Assembly: GCF_900176135.1 (NCBI RefSeq)
Contig: NZ_FWWW01000068.1
Coordinates: 1 to 64,000 of the forward strand
Direction of reading: 5' to 3'
Length of the DNA stretch: 64,000 nt
From: Hymenobacter roseosalivarius DSM 11622
GTDB lineage: Bacteria; Bacteroidota; Bacteroidia; Cytophagales; Hymenobacteraceae
Part shown: positions 36,268 through 43,974 of the stretch, one piece after another
Layout of the letters: every line of letters starts with the position of its first letter
How positions within the stretch are numbered: position 1 is the first letter of the stretch
Notes under the pieces: generated by a model
Database searches by the model: none
What the model was told of the DNA's origin: nothing
The model's input: only the letters and a program-made list of their open reading frames with translations
Translations under genes and position numbers: made by a program

Positions 36268-37350
36268 TTACCCGGATGCTGTGTATTGTGGCGGAGCTTC
36301 AAGCAGTTGGTCTACGACATAGCGGGCATCGGGGCCAACGCCGCCCATAAGGGCCGAGCCCCGGCTGTTGAGCCAGGGCAAGCCGAGGAAGGCCAAACCC
36401 GGCGCGGCCGTAAGGCCGCGGTAGTGGGCAGGGTAGCCGGCAGCATCAAAAACCGGAATTTCGATCCAGCTAAAATCGGGTCCGTAGCCGGTGGACCATA
36501 CCACCGCTTCCAGCGGGGGCGTGCTGGCGTGGCGGCCGCGCAAAATGCCCCCCGGCTCCGCGCCCAGCGCCCGCCCGATGAACTGGACATTGGAGTAAGT
36601 GCGCAGCTTGGCCAGGTCACCGCTGACAACGGGCTCAGGCTGCCGCATCATGTGCCCGCCTACTACGGAGTGGCGCGACGCCCGGAGCAGTCTGGTAGTG
36701 GTCAGCATCGCCCACATCAGCATGTTGTTGGGCATGGCCGGTGTACGCTCGTCGTAGGCGACGTACACGGGGCGGCTGGTGGCGGCTAAGTCAGCCGCGA
36801 TTTGCAGGGCCGAGTTGCCACTGCCTACTACCGCCACTGGCCCGGTGCCCGCTACTTGCTGCGGCTGTTGGTAGTCGCGGCTGTGCAGCTGAACGACTGT
36901 TGGCGGAAGCTGGGGGGCAAATTCGGGCCGCCGTGGCGCGTTGTAAGACCCGGTGCACACTACTACCCGCCGCGCCTGGTACTGCTGGCCAGTGGTGGTG
37001 TTGACAGCGTAGCCGTTGGGCGTGGACGACACGCGGGCGACACGTTGGTAAAGATGAATGGGAAAGTGAAAGTGCCCGGCGTAAGTATTCAGGTAGGCCG
37101 CGGCTTCATCTTTGGTAGGGTAGCGTAATTTGCCCCCCGGCCACTCCAGACCAGGCAAGCCGCTGGCCCAGGCCGGCGAGAATAGGCGCAAGGCCTCAAA
37201 CCGCGAAGCCCAGACCTCGCCCACGGCGGCTCGTTCATCCAAGATAACGAACGGTGCGCCCCGGCGCTGCAGATAATAAGCTGCCGCTAATCCTGCCTGT
37301 CCTGCCCCAATGATGAGGGTATCAACCGAAAAATCGTCAGGAGATGTCAT
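36268..37350 (-). CDS. Flavin-containing monooxygenase-like protein
   Basis: A 360-residue flavoprotein: LIIGAGQAGLAAAYYLQRRG binds FAD, and VAVVGSGNSALQIAADLA binds NADPH, with VVVCTGSYNAPRRPEF and VVWSTGYGPDFSWIE between and after. This is the layout of CzcO/YUCCA-like flavin monooxygenases, which oxygenate small N- or C-substrates. The Baeyer-Villiger fingerprint is not clear. No neighbour suggests the substrate. Confidence 0.85.
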   Translation of the reverse strand: MTSPDDFSVDTLIIGAGQAGLAAAYYLQRRGAPFVILDERAAVGEVWASRFEALRLFSPAWASGLPGLEWPGGKLRYPTKDEAAAYLNTYAGHFHFPIHLYQRVARVSSTPNGYAVNTTTGQQYQARRVVVCTGSYNAPRRPEFAPQLPPTVVQLHSRDYQQPQQVAGTGPVAVVGSGNSALQIAADLAATSRPVYVAYDERTPAMPNNMLMWAMLTTTRLLRASRHSVVGGHMMRQPEPVVSGDLAKLRTYSNVQFIGRALGAEPGGILRGRHASTPPLEAVVWSTGYGPDFSWIEIPVFDAAGYPAHYRGLTAAPGLAFLGLPWLNSRGSALMGGVGPDARYVVDQLLEAPPQYTASG

Positions 37351-37615
37351 ATGGGTAGTCGGGGAGAAGAGTAGGGCAGATGATTCAAATGTATACGGGA
37401 GACCACACTCGGGCTACTTGCTTAACTAAACAACTGTAGTCACTTAGTCGCCTCAATGCTGACCTCAACAAGAAGAATTCTGAAGGCTTTCGTATGGAAT
37501 CCTCCCTCAAACGCGTTTAAGCAAGCCGTAGCAATCTGGTTGTAGCACATGGGCGAATTAGTGTTCGCACCTTTGTCGAATCATCGTAGCCTGCCTCACT
37601 CCACTGCTCTTTCTG

Positions 37616-38464
37616 ATGAAGCATATTTTCTATCGATTACTTAGTATTGGCTTGCTGAGCATTTTTGCCGTTTCCTGCTCCGACGAGTCAGTAGCGCCCG
37701 CCGAAGTCCGCGATAATCCCCTGGCCATGGGCAATCCCAGCGGCGCGGTTGCCGATCCCGCTTTTTACACCAATTACCTGATGGAGAAGCCCCAGTATGC
37801 CCTATCGTACCACCGCGACCGGGGCACGCCGAACTGGGTAAGCTGGCACTTGAGCAGCGCCTGGCTTGGTGACGCCTCCCGTCAGGATAATTTTTCGCCC
37901 GATAATGCCCTGCCCGCTGGCTGGTTTCGTGCTACCAGCGCCAGCTACACCGGCTCGGGCTTCGACCGCGGTCACAACTGTCCTTCCGCTGACCGCACTG
38001 GCACAGAAGCTGACAACTCGGCTACTTTCCTGATGACCAACATAATACCGCAGGCACCCAATAATAACCAGCGTACCTGGGCCGACCTCGAAAACTACTG
38101 TCGCACCTTGGTAGAAGAGGGCAATGAGCTGTATATCACCTGTGGAAGCTACGGTAGGGGAGGCACTGGCTCTACTGGAGCTGAGACTACCATAGCGGAT
38201 GGCAAAATCACGGTGCCTAGCCGCATATGGAAGGTTATCGTGGTGTTGCCGGCTGGTAGCGACGATGTGAGCCGCGTCACGACTGATACGCGCGTCATTG
38301 CCATTAATACGCCTAATAACAGTAGCCTGAATGCCGAGTGGTCTGCCTACCGTACTTCCGTAGATGCCATTGAAAAAGCGACGGGCTACGACCTGTTGTC
38401 GGTCGTGCCAGCATCTGTACAAAGCGCGTTGGAAGCCAGAATAGACAACGGGCCAGTAAGATAA
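37616..38464 (+). CDS. DNA/RNA non-specific endonuclease (NucA type), lipoprotein
   Basis: A 282-residue secreted nuclease: signal with lipobox FAVSC at residues 18-22, then a beta-beta-alpha-metal nuclease domain. FDRGHNCPSADR carries the DRGH motif with the general-base histidine, and the metal-binding asparagine lies in TNIIPQAPNNNQRTW. This family degrades DNA and RNA and here would sit on the cell surface or periplasm, probably for nutrient scavenging. The C-terminus is complete. Confidence 0.92.
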   Translation: MKHIFYRLLSIGLLSIFAVSCSDESVAPAEVRDNPLAMGNPSGAVADPAFYTNYLMEKPQYALSYHRDRGTPNWVSWHLSSAWLGDASRQDNFSPDNALPAGWFRATSASYTGSGFDRGHNCPSADRTGTEADNSATFLMTNIIPQAPNNNQRTWADLENYCRTLVEEGNELYITCGSYGRGGTGSTGAETTIADGKITVPSRIWKVIVVLPAGSDDVSRVTTDTRVIAINTPNNSSLNAEWSAYRTSVDAIEKATGYDLLSVVPASVQSALEARIDNGPVR

Positions 38465-38576
38465 ATGATGATTGGCCGCAACTATGGTAGGCCGCCTGCT
38501 CGGGGCCGAGGGTAGTTTTTGGAGGTTAAGTTTTGGTTAATATAATCTGAGAATTTTTATATAAAAAAGAAGGCAT

Positions 38577-38645
38577 TACTTTTGCGAAGACAGATGCGAG
38601 TGAATATGAAAGGAAATAGAAAGCCGCGCTGCAACGCGGCTTTCT
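38577..38645 (+). ncRNA. Putative short orphan transcript (promoter plus hairpin)
   Basis: A -7 element TACTTTTG at 38577-38584 in an AT-rich stretch is followed 34 bases later by an 11-bp hairpin (AGAAAGCCGCG with its complement, loop CTGCAA, 38618-38645) then GCTTTTA. No gene is between; an RNA of 50-60 bases would result. The hairpin may instead serve as the terminator of the nuclease gene, which ends at 38464. The rest of the 38465-38877 stretch is AT-rich without a gene. Confidence 0.35.
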
Positions 38646-38877
38646 GCTTTTAGCTATATGCCTTTATGTGTAAAGTGTAGGCACTAATAACTTAGCAATA
38701 CCACCTTGCCACGAGATTAATTTATATGTAGGGGCAGTTCGAACATAGGACTTAAAGGAGTTAATAATTGCGAGTATCAGTCTACGATTTGTCACAAAAT
38801 GGACGACTGTATTTATTGCTGGTAAGGGATACTGTAATCACGCTTTTCTTTGTATAAAGTTTTTGGGCGAGGCCATA

Positions 38878-38941
38878 AAAAAGCCCCCCAGCGCCTGCTC
38901 TTGTCACAGGGACGAAGCAAGTGGGCGCTGGGGGGCTTTTT
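38878..38941 (-). terminator. G6C-type terminator of the DUF4468 gene
   Basis: An 18-bp perfect stem (38878-38895 with 38924-38941) AAAAAGCCCCCCAGCGCC around 28 bases. It ends the minus-strand DUF4468 gene. Confidence 0.85.
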
Positions 38942-38968
38942 ATGCTTGCTTATGGCAAGCAAGTTGAG

Positions 38969-39556
38969 TTATCTCTCATCATTATCGTTGGGCAGGCCAA
39001 CCGCGCCGTCTTTTAGCACGGGCTGGCTGTTCATGTACGAGCGAAAGGCGGAGGCTACATCACTGGCAACGGCGTTGGTCTGGGCCGCTACGCGCCGGTC
39101 GTTGCGGGTACGGTCGTTGGAGCGCGCTTGGCTGAGTAGTTGGATGTACTCATTCAGTGCCACTGTAATAGTGGGCTCCTTTGCATCCGGCACCACCCGG
39201 AAATTACCCACACTGTACATATAGCCCTGTGAGGTGGTGCGAAACAGAAAGGTGAAGCGCACAGCGTGTTCTTGCTCGGGCCCTGATGCTTTGGCCGCCG
39301 CCATCTTAATCTTACTTGTACCGGTCAGGCTAACTTCCCGCGACTCTTTCTTGGCTTGCAAATCGGTTTTGGGGGTGTACGGAAACTTGCCCTCCGCCCA
39401 CGCCAGCGCCTGTTGATACAGCGCAACTGGGTTGCCATCCTCCACAGTTACTTCCTCGCTGTATTCAATTGAGGCAGGCAGGGTAGTTTGTGCCTGCGCA
39501 GTTGCGACGAACAACGACAGACTCCCAGCTAGGACAGCGACAATTATTCTTTTCAT
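38969..39556 (-). CDS. Secreted DUF4468 protein
   Basis: A 195-residue protein with signal peptide (MKRIIVAVLAGSLSLFVATAQAQ). ALAWAEGKFPY, VSLTGTSKI and FRFTF-like strands resemble DUF4468, a TBP-like-fold domain common in Bacteroidota. The C-terminal 60 residues are polar and probably disordered. ATG at 39556 starts the signal peptide. Function unknown. Confidence 0.75.
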   Translation of the reverse strand: MKRIIVAVLAGSLSLFVATAQAQTTLPASIEYSEEVTVEDGNPVALYQQALAWAEGKFPYTPKTDLQAKKESREVSLTGTSKIKMAAAKASGPEQEHAVRFTFLFRTTSQGYMYSVGNFRVVPDAKEPTITVALNEYIQLLSQARSNDRTRNDRRVAAQTNAVASDVASAFRSYMNSQPVLKDGAVGLPNDNDER

Positions 39557-40015
39557 AGCCAAAGAGTAAAAATAAAAGCGAAGCCAAACGATCGGCGCGT
39601 AAAGATACGCCTCCAACCGATTGCACATTGCTGATAACATTAGGAATATGTTATGATATGCACTTCGCTCAACATTGAGCGGAGATTGGACGAAGGACAG
39701 TTAATTGGTAAGTGCCGGCCCAGCTTTTTAGGTATTATACTACATAGTATACACTGGCACCTTTATTTGAAACCAAAAAATTGTATTTTAAGTATAAGGT
39801 GTCCTATAGGCCGACTCTGCTGCCTGATAACAAACAAGAATAAAGAGCTAAAGATAAGATGTTGCTATTATTGTTAAAAGCATAGAAGACGGATAGATAA
39901 AAATTTATTTCTCAAGCAGTTGCACAACTGTAGCTCGTGCGCTCTAATCTCCTTTTAATAACGCCGACTGGGCATTGCGTAACATTACGGTAACATAAAA
40001 TTAATTTGCCTTCTC
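39557..40015. other. AT-rich gene-free stretch
   Basis: No convincing gene on either strand; the DNA is clearly poorer in GC than its surroundings. Short open frames, such as 39653-39877, have no start context or protein-like composition. Confidence 0.6.
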
Positions 40016-40045
40016 TTGGAGTACTGGGAAGTATTAGTACTTTTG
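40016..40045 (+). promoter_or_regulatory. Consensus Bacteroidota promoter
   Basis: TTG at 40016-40018, exactly 19 bases, then TACTTTTG at 40038-40045: the textbook TTG-N19-TAnnTTTG arrangement. It should start transcription near 40052, leaving a leader of about 230 bases before the synthetase-like gene. Confidence 0.75.
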
Positions 40046-40051
40046 CGTCGT

Positions 40052-40280
40052 GCTCCACACTAAGACCAACATCTAATGAAGCGCAGAACGCCCCATAGCG
40101 CCGTTCTGCGAGAGGACCGGAAGGTCTTTTCTCCCGTTGGTTTTTCCGGTTTTCCTGTTTTTACCCCGTTTGCCGCTCCGGTTTCCGAAGCGGTTTTTTT
40201 ATGTCCGGCCGAGTCAGCAGGCAGCGGGAATCCTGTGCATTCAACCCTCCACTCATAACCATTTCAATCTTCACGTCAAC
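40052..40280 (+). promoter_or_regulatory. Structured leader with internal terminator (candidate attenuator)
   Basis: The leader has three hairpins: CGCAGAACG with CGTTCTGCG (40082-40110), GACC-GGAA-GGTC followed by TTTT (40115-40130), and a terminator CCGCT-C-CGG TTT CCG-A-AGCGG followed by seven T (40173-40200). The terminator is 80 bases ahead of the coding start, which suggests premature termination control. A reading frame from ATG 40076 to 40258 (60 codons) covers it and may be a leader peptide; it has only one asparagine. No riboswitch class is recognised. Confidence 0.5.
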
Positions 40281-41309
40281 ATGCAAGACAACCTCACCCT
40301 CGCTCCCCAAGCCGCTGCCTTCGCTGCTACCCGCAACGTGAATCTGAGCACTGACCCGAAGCGCATGGCCATCATCAAAGTATGGGATGCCATGTTCCGC
40401 GGTGCCCGCAAGTACGTGGAGTCGGAAGGCTTTATGGCCGTCCACAACATGCCCCACATCGTGGGGGTAACCGGTGCCTGCGAGAACACCGACACGCTGT
40501 TCACCATCGACTGGTACGACGGCAAAAAAATGTTCCTGCCCCAGTCCAACCAGTTGTACATCGAAATGCTGACCCAGAAAGTGGAAAGCGGCCGCGTGTA
40601 CGGCGAAATTCAGAGCTTCCGCAAGGAGATGAAGGCTGACAGCCGCCGTCTGGCGCAGTTCAGCCTGTTTGAAATCGAGCACATTGGCGACCTCGACGAG
40701 CTGCTCGGCCACCTCTCCGGCATCGTAGCCAGCGCCTCCCGCCAGGTAGCCCAGGACTGCGAGAAGGAACTCGCCCTATTCGGTCGCAATGCCGCTGACT
40801 TGTCGAGCCTGACCTTCAAGCGCATGACTTACACCGACGCCGTAGAAGTACTGAAAGGCGAAGGCTTCCCCGAGCTACAGTGGGGCGACGACCTCGAAGC
40901 TCCCCACGAAGGTCGCCTGACCGAGTTGATGGGCCCGATGTTCGTAACGCACTACCCCGCCGACATCAAGTTCTTCAACATGCGCAACAACGACGAAGAC
41001 CCACGCGTGGTAAACTCGTCGGACCTGCTGCTGCCTCTGGCGGGCGAAAGCGCCGGCTCGGCCGAGCGTGAGTTTGACGCCGCTAAGCTGCGCCACAAGC
41101 TCGAAACTTCTTCGATGCTGGAAGGCCTGATTCGTCAGGGCATGAAGCTGTCGGACTTCGACTGGTACCTCGACTTCCACAAAGAGAACGAAGTGAAGCT
41201 GCACTCCGGGGCTGGCGTAGGCATGGCCCGCGTAGCGCAGTTCATCCTCGGCCAGGAAGACATCCGCGAGTGTGTTCCCTTCCTGATCAACCGCGACAAC
41301 GTAATCTAA
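40281..41309 (+). CDS. Class II synthetase-like asparagine synthetase (AsnRS-related)
   Basis: A 342-residue protein with a class II aminoacyl-tRNA synthetase core and no anticodon-binding domain. Motif 2 is FRKEMKADSRRLAQFSLFEIE-like (FRKEM...RRLAQF), and motif 3 is GAGVGMARVAQFILG with the conserved arginine. Asn/Asp-specific family features include FFNMRNNDEDPRVVNSSDLL. Family members of this truncated type (AS-AR) make asparagine from aspartate, ATP and ammonia without tRNA. A role as a tRNA ligase is less likely. It is preceded by an attenuator-like leader, consistent with amino-acid-dependent control. ATG at 40281. Confidence 0.8.
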   Translation: MQDNLTLAPQAAAFAATRNVNLSTDPKRMAIIKVWDAMFRGARKYVESEGFMAVHNMPHIVGVTGACENTDTLFTIDWYDGKKMFLPQSNQLYIEMLTQKVESGRVYGEIQSFRKEMKADSRRLAQFSLFEIEHIGDLDELLGHLSGIVASASRQVAQDCEKELALFGRNAADLSSLTFKRMTYTDAVEVLKGEGFPELQWGDDLEAPHEGRLTELMGPMFVTHYPADIKFFNMRNNDEDPRVVNSSDLLLPLAGESAGSAEREFDAAKLRHKLETSSMLEGLIRQGMKLSDFDWYLDFHKENEVKLHSGAGVGMARVAQFILGQEDIRECVPFLINRDNVI

Positions 41310-41321
41310 CTAACTGACAAA

Positions 41322-41352
41322 CAAAGCGCCCGGTGATGAACCGGGCGCTTTG
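41322..41352 (+). terminator. Terminator after synthetase-like gene
   Basis: A perfect 12-bp stem CAAAGCGCCCGG with its complement, 7-base loop, then CTTTT. Confidence 0.88.
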
Positions 41353-41366
41353 CTTTTGGGGCGTAA

Positions 41367-41496
41367 CCTCACCCCCTAACCCCTCTCCTCGGGGAGAGGG
41401 GGAACTAGCTTTAGAAACTAATAGACTAGAAAAAGAGCTAGAAAAGTTAAAAGCTAGTTCCTCCTCTCCCCGAGGAGAGGGGGTTAGGGGGTGAGG
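41367..41496. repeat. Family C repeat pair in inverted orientation
   Basis: Two arms of about 46 bases, left CCTCACCCCCTAACCCCTCT.. and right its near-complement, with few mismatches and a 38-base AT-rich spacer. Each arm has its own internal CTCTCC/GGAGAG palindrome. It sits between the synthetase-like gene and the pyr/pur operon. Confidence 0.8.
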
Positions 41497-41530
41497 TCAA
41501 TCGTCGGACTATCGTATAAAAATCAATATC

Positions 41531-42409
41531 ATGCAGTTAGGCGCATTCACACTTCAAAACCCTATCTGCCTGGCCGCAGCCTCCTGGCATCTGGATGGGC
41601 CGGGCTACGAGCGACTGGGGGCCATTTTTACCCGCACCGTGACCATGGAGCCCAAGCCCGGGCTGTATGAGCAAGGCATCTGGCAGGTAGCCGACCAAAC
41701 CCTGCTCAACGCCACCAACATGCGCACCGAAAACGCGGAGATTCTGGTGCATGAGCATCTACCGAATCTGTTGCGCTACGGCGTGCCGGTGCTGGTAAGC
41801 ATCACGGCGCCGGGCATTCCGGGCTTCCGCAAAATCGCCCGCTTCTTAAAGCGCGAGGCTGGGGGACAAATTGCGGGTGTCGAGGTCTACATCACTTGTT
41901 CCGATACGGCCAAGGGCGCCGAGATTACGCCCAAATTTGTGCGCGACGCCACCGAGGCCGTGCGCAACGAGCTTGGCCCGGATGCCATCGTAGTGGTGAA
42001 GTTGCCGCCTTGGCCCGATCTTATTCGTGGCTTGGCGCTGGGCGCGCAGGAAGGCGGCGCGGCGGGGCTGGCGGCCTGCAATACGCTAAAAGGCCTGCAC
42101 TTGCCCGATGACGCTACGGCAGAGCCGGTAATAGGCGGCTTGTCTGGCGAGGCCCTGCGGCCGGTGGCTTTGCGCTGCGTGTACGAGCTGGCGCACGATG
42201 CACGCATCAAGCTGCCAATTTTTGGTACGGGGGGCATTTTTACCAGCAACCACGTCACCGATTACCTGCGTGTAGGTGCTAGCGCCGTGCAGATTGCCAG
42301 CGGTGAATGGCTAGAGCCGGGCCTAACCGCCCGCCTAGCCGAAGAATGTGCAAACGACTCTCAAAGTGAAGAGCAAGATGTGTCCCGCGCCAACTTGTTC
42401 AGTCGCTGA
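41531..42409 (+). CDS. pyrD: Dihydroorotate dehydrogenase (class 1B-like)
   Basis: A 292-residue FMN TIM barrel oxidising dihydroorotate to orotate, fourth step of UMP synthesis. MRTENAEIL and KLPPWPDLIRGL are barrel strands, and GGIFTSNHVTDYLRVGASAVQIASG is the phosphate/FMN site. The catalytic-loop segment reads VEVYITCSDTAKG, where class 1B enzymes have a NVSCPN-like sequence, so the cysteine is kept but the flanking asparagines are not. It starts an operon with pyrF and pyrE, which strongly supports the assignment. No pyrK is present. Confidence 0.85.
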   Translation: MQLGAFTLQNPICLAAASWHLDGPGYERLGAIFTRTVTMEPKPGLYEQGIWQVADQTLLNATNMRTENAEILVHEHLPNLLRYGVPVLVSITAPGIPGFRKIARFLKREAGGQIAGVEVYITCSDTAKGAEITPKFVRDATEAVRNELGPDAIVVVKLPPWPDLIRGLALGAQEGGAAGLAACNTLKGLHLPDDATAEPVIGGLSGEALRPVALRCVYELAHDARIKLPIFGTGGIFTSNHVTDYLRVGASAVQIASGEWLEPGLTARLAEECANDSQSEEQDVSRANLFSR

Positions 42410-42459
42410 TATAAAGCAAGAAGCCTTTCTTACCCATTGCAACACATTTCTCAGGCCTC

Positions 42460-43227
42460 ATGAACAAACTCACCACCCGCGTTCAGCAAGCCAACTCCCT
42501 CCTCTGCATCGGCCTCGACCCCACGGGCGACGACGCCTTCGTAGCAACTCGCCTGCGCGAAGTCATAGCGCAGACCGCTGAGTTTGCCGCCGCCTTCAAG
42601 CCGAATCTGGCGTTCTTTCTCTCTCGCGAAAACGGTGTTGCGCTTTTACGCGAAACTGTAGCCCTGATTCCAAAGGATATTCCCGTTATCCTCGACGGTA
42701 AGTTTGGCGACATTGCTAACACGGCCGAGCACTACGCCCAATTCGCTTATGACCGCATCGGCGCCGACGCCGTGACGGTGAACCCCTACATGGGCGACGA
42801 TGCCATCGTGCCCTTCGCCCGCCCCAATAAAATGGTGTTTGTGTTGGCCAAAACTTCCAACAAACCCGCTCACTCTCTGCAAGATGTCGCCCTGACTCGC
42901 GGTGGCTACGTGAGTGATGTGGCCGCCCACATTTCCTGTGAGCTCGACGAGCAACACCACAATATTGGCCTGGTCGTCGGCGCCACCGATGCCGCCGCCA
43001 TAGCTCGGGTGCGGGAAAGCTGCCCATCCCAGTGGTTTCTGGTGCCCGGCGTAGGTGCCCAGGGCGGTGACCTAGCCGCCACCCTGCACGCGGGCCTGCG
43101 CGCCGATGGGCTAGGGGTTCTTATCAACGCATCACGTGCTATCTGGCAAGCGGCCGATGCCGGCGCTGCTGCCCGCACTTTGTACCAACAAATAAACGAC
43201 CTCCGTCCCGTTGCCGCTCATGCCTGA
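42460..43227 (+). CDS. pyrF: Orotidine 5'-phosphate decarboxylase
   Basis: A 255-residue OMP decarboxylase of the type 2 (longer) form, which makes UMP. LDGKFGDIANTAEHYAQFA carries the Asp-Lys-Asp catalytic network. LLCIGLDPTGDD, VNPYMGDDAI and VPGVGAQGGDL are further family motifs; the phosphate-binding INASRAIWQ lies near the C-terminus. Its stop overlaps the pyrE start by eight bases. Confidence 0.95.
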   Translation: MNKLTTRVQQANSLLCIGLDPTGDDAFVATRLREVIAQTAEFAAAFKPNLAFFLSRENGVALLRETVALIPKDIPVILDGKFGDIANTAEHYAQFAYDRIGADAVTVNPYMGDDAIVPFARPNKMVFVLAKTSNKPAHSLQDVALTRGGYVSDVAAHISCELDEQHHNIGLVVGATDAAAIARVRESCPSQWFLVPGVGAQGGDLAATLHAGLRADGLGVLINASRAIWQAADAGAAARTLYQQINDLRPVAAHA

Positions 43228-43852
43228 TTCTGCTACTAAAATGCCTCCTGAACCTCGCTTCAATGCCTCGCTTTTAGAGCAGCAACTGGTGCAGGAAGAT
43301 GCTTTGCTCAGGGGACATTTTCGCCTCTCGTCGGGCCTGCACTCCGATACCTACGTGCAGTGTGCCCGCTTTTTGCGCCGCCCGGAGCTGGCCGCGCCGG
43401 CTATGGCCGAGTTGGCGCAGCGCATCCGCGAAGCCGGCTTGCAGCCCGATGTAGTTGTTGGTCCGGCTATGGGCGGCGTGGTGGTGAGCTACGAGCTGGG
43501 TCGGCAACTAGGTGTGCCGGCCATCTTCACCGAGCGCGACGATACGGGCCAAATGACCCTGCGTCGCGGCTTCATCCTACAACCCGGCGAACGAATTATT
43601 ATCGCCGAGGATGTGATGACTACGGGCAAGAGTACCAAAGAAGTAGCCCGGATTCTGGAAGGGCTGGGGGGCAAAATTTTGGGTGTCGCGAGTTTAATTG
43701 ACCGCACGGGTGGCAAAGCAGAGCTTTCTTTTCCGACCTTTGCACTGCTGCCGGTCACAGCGGCTACCCACGCACCCGATGATTGCCCGCTGTGCCGGGC
43801 AGGTATTCCGGTAGTAAAACCTGGCAGTCGGCCGGAGAAAGCGTTTTCTTAA
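43220..43852 (+). CDS. pyrE: Orotate phosphoribosyltransferase
   Basis: A 210-residue PRTase that joins orotate to PRPP. The PRPP loop is IIIAEDVMTTGKST, with the lysine loop FILQPGE and GPAMGGVVVSYELGRQLG before it. ATG at 43220 overlaps pyrF, a TTG nine bases upstream being the alternative. Translational coupling with pyrF is likely. Third pyrimidine gene of the operon. Confidence 0.95.
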   Translation: MPDSATKMPPEPRFNASLLEQQLVQEDALLRGHFRLSSGLHSDTYVQCARFLRRPELAAPAMAELAQRIREAGLQPDVVVGPAMGGVVVSYELGRQLGVPAIFTERDDTGQMTLRRGFILQPGERIIIAEDVMTTGKSTKEVARILEGLGGKILGVASLIDRTGGKAELSFPTFALLPVTAATHAPDDCPLCRAGIPVVKPGSRPEKAFS

Positions 43853-43974
43853 ACCTACCTGCTTGTTTCGGCCAGCAGGCAAGGCATTTTCGGTGTCCCG
43901 ATTGTCGGGGCGCTTTTCCGCGGCCGGTAGTCGGTGGCGGGAAGTCGAAAAATAGCAAACCTACCCTGTTCCTT
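43853..43974 (+). promoter_or_regulatory. Intercistronic leader before purL with two hairpins
   Basis: Two small stem-loops lie between pyrE and purL: CCTGCT with AGCAGG (43858-43879) and CCCGA-TTG-TCGGG (43897-43909) followed by GCGCTTTTCC. It may be a boundary element or attenuator between the pyrimidine and purine sections. Not proven. Confidence 0.35.

Noticed and set aside
39653..39877. Short AT-rich frame of 74 codons
   Set aside because: Composition and lack of a start context suggest chance.
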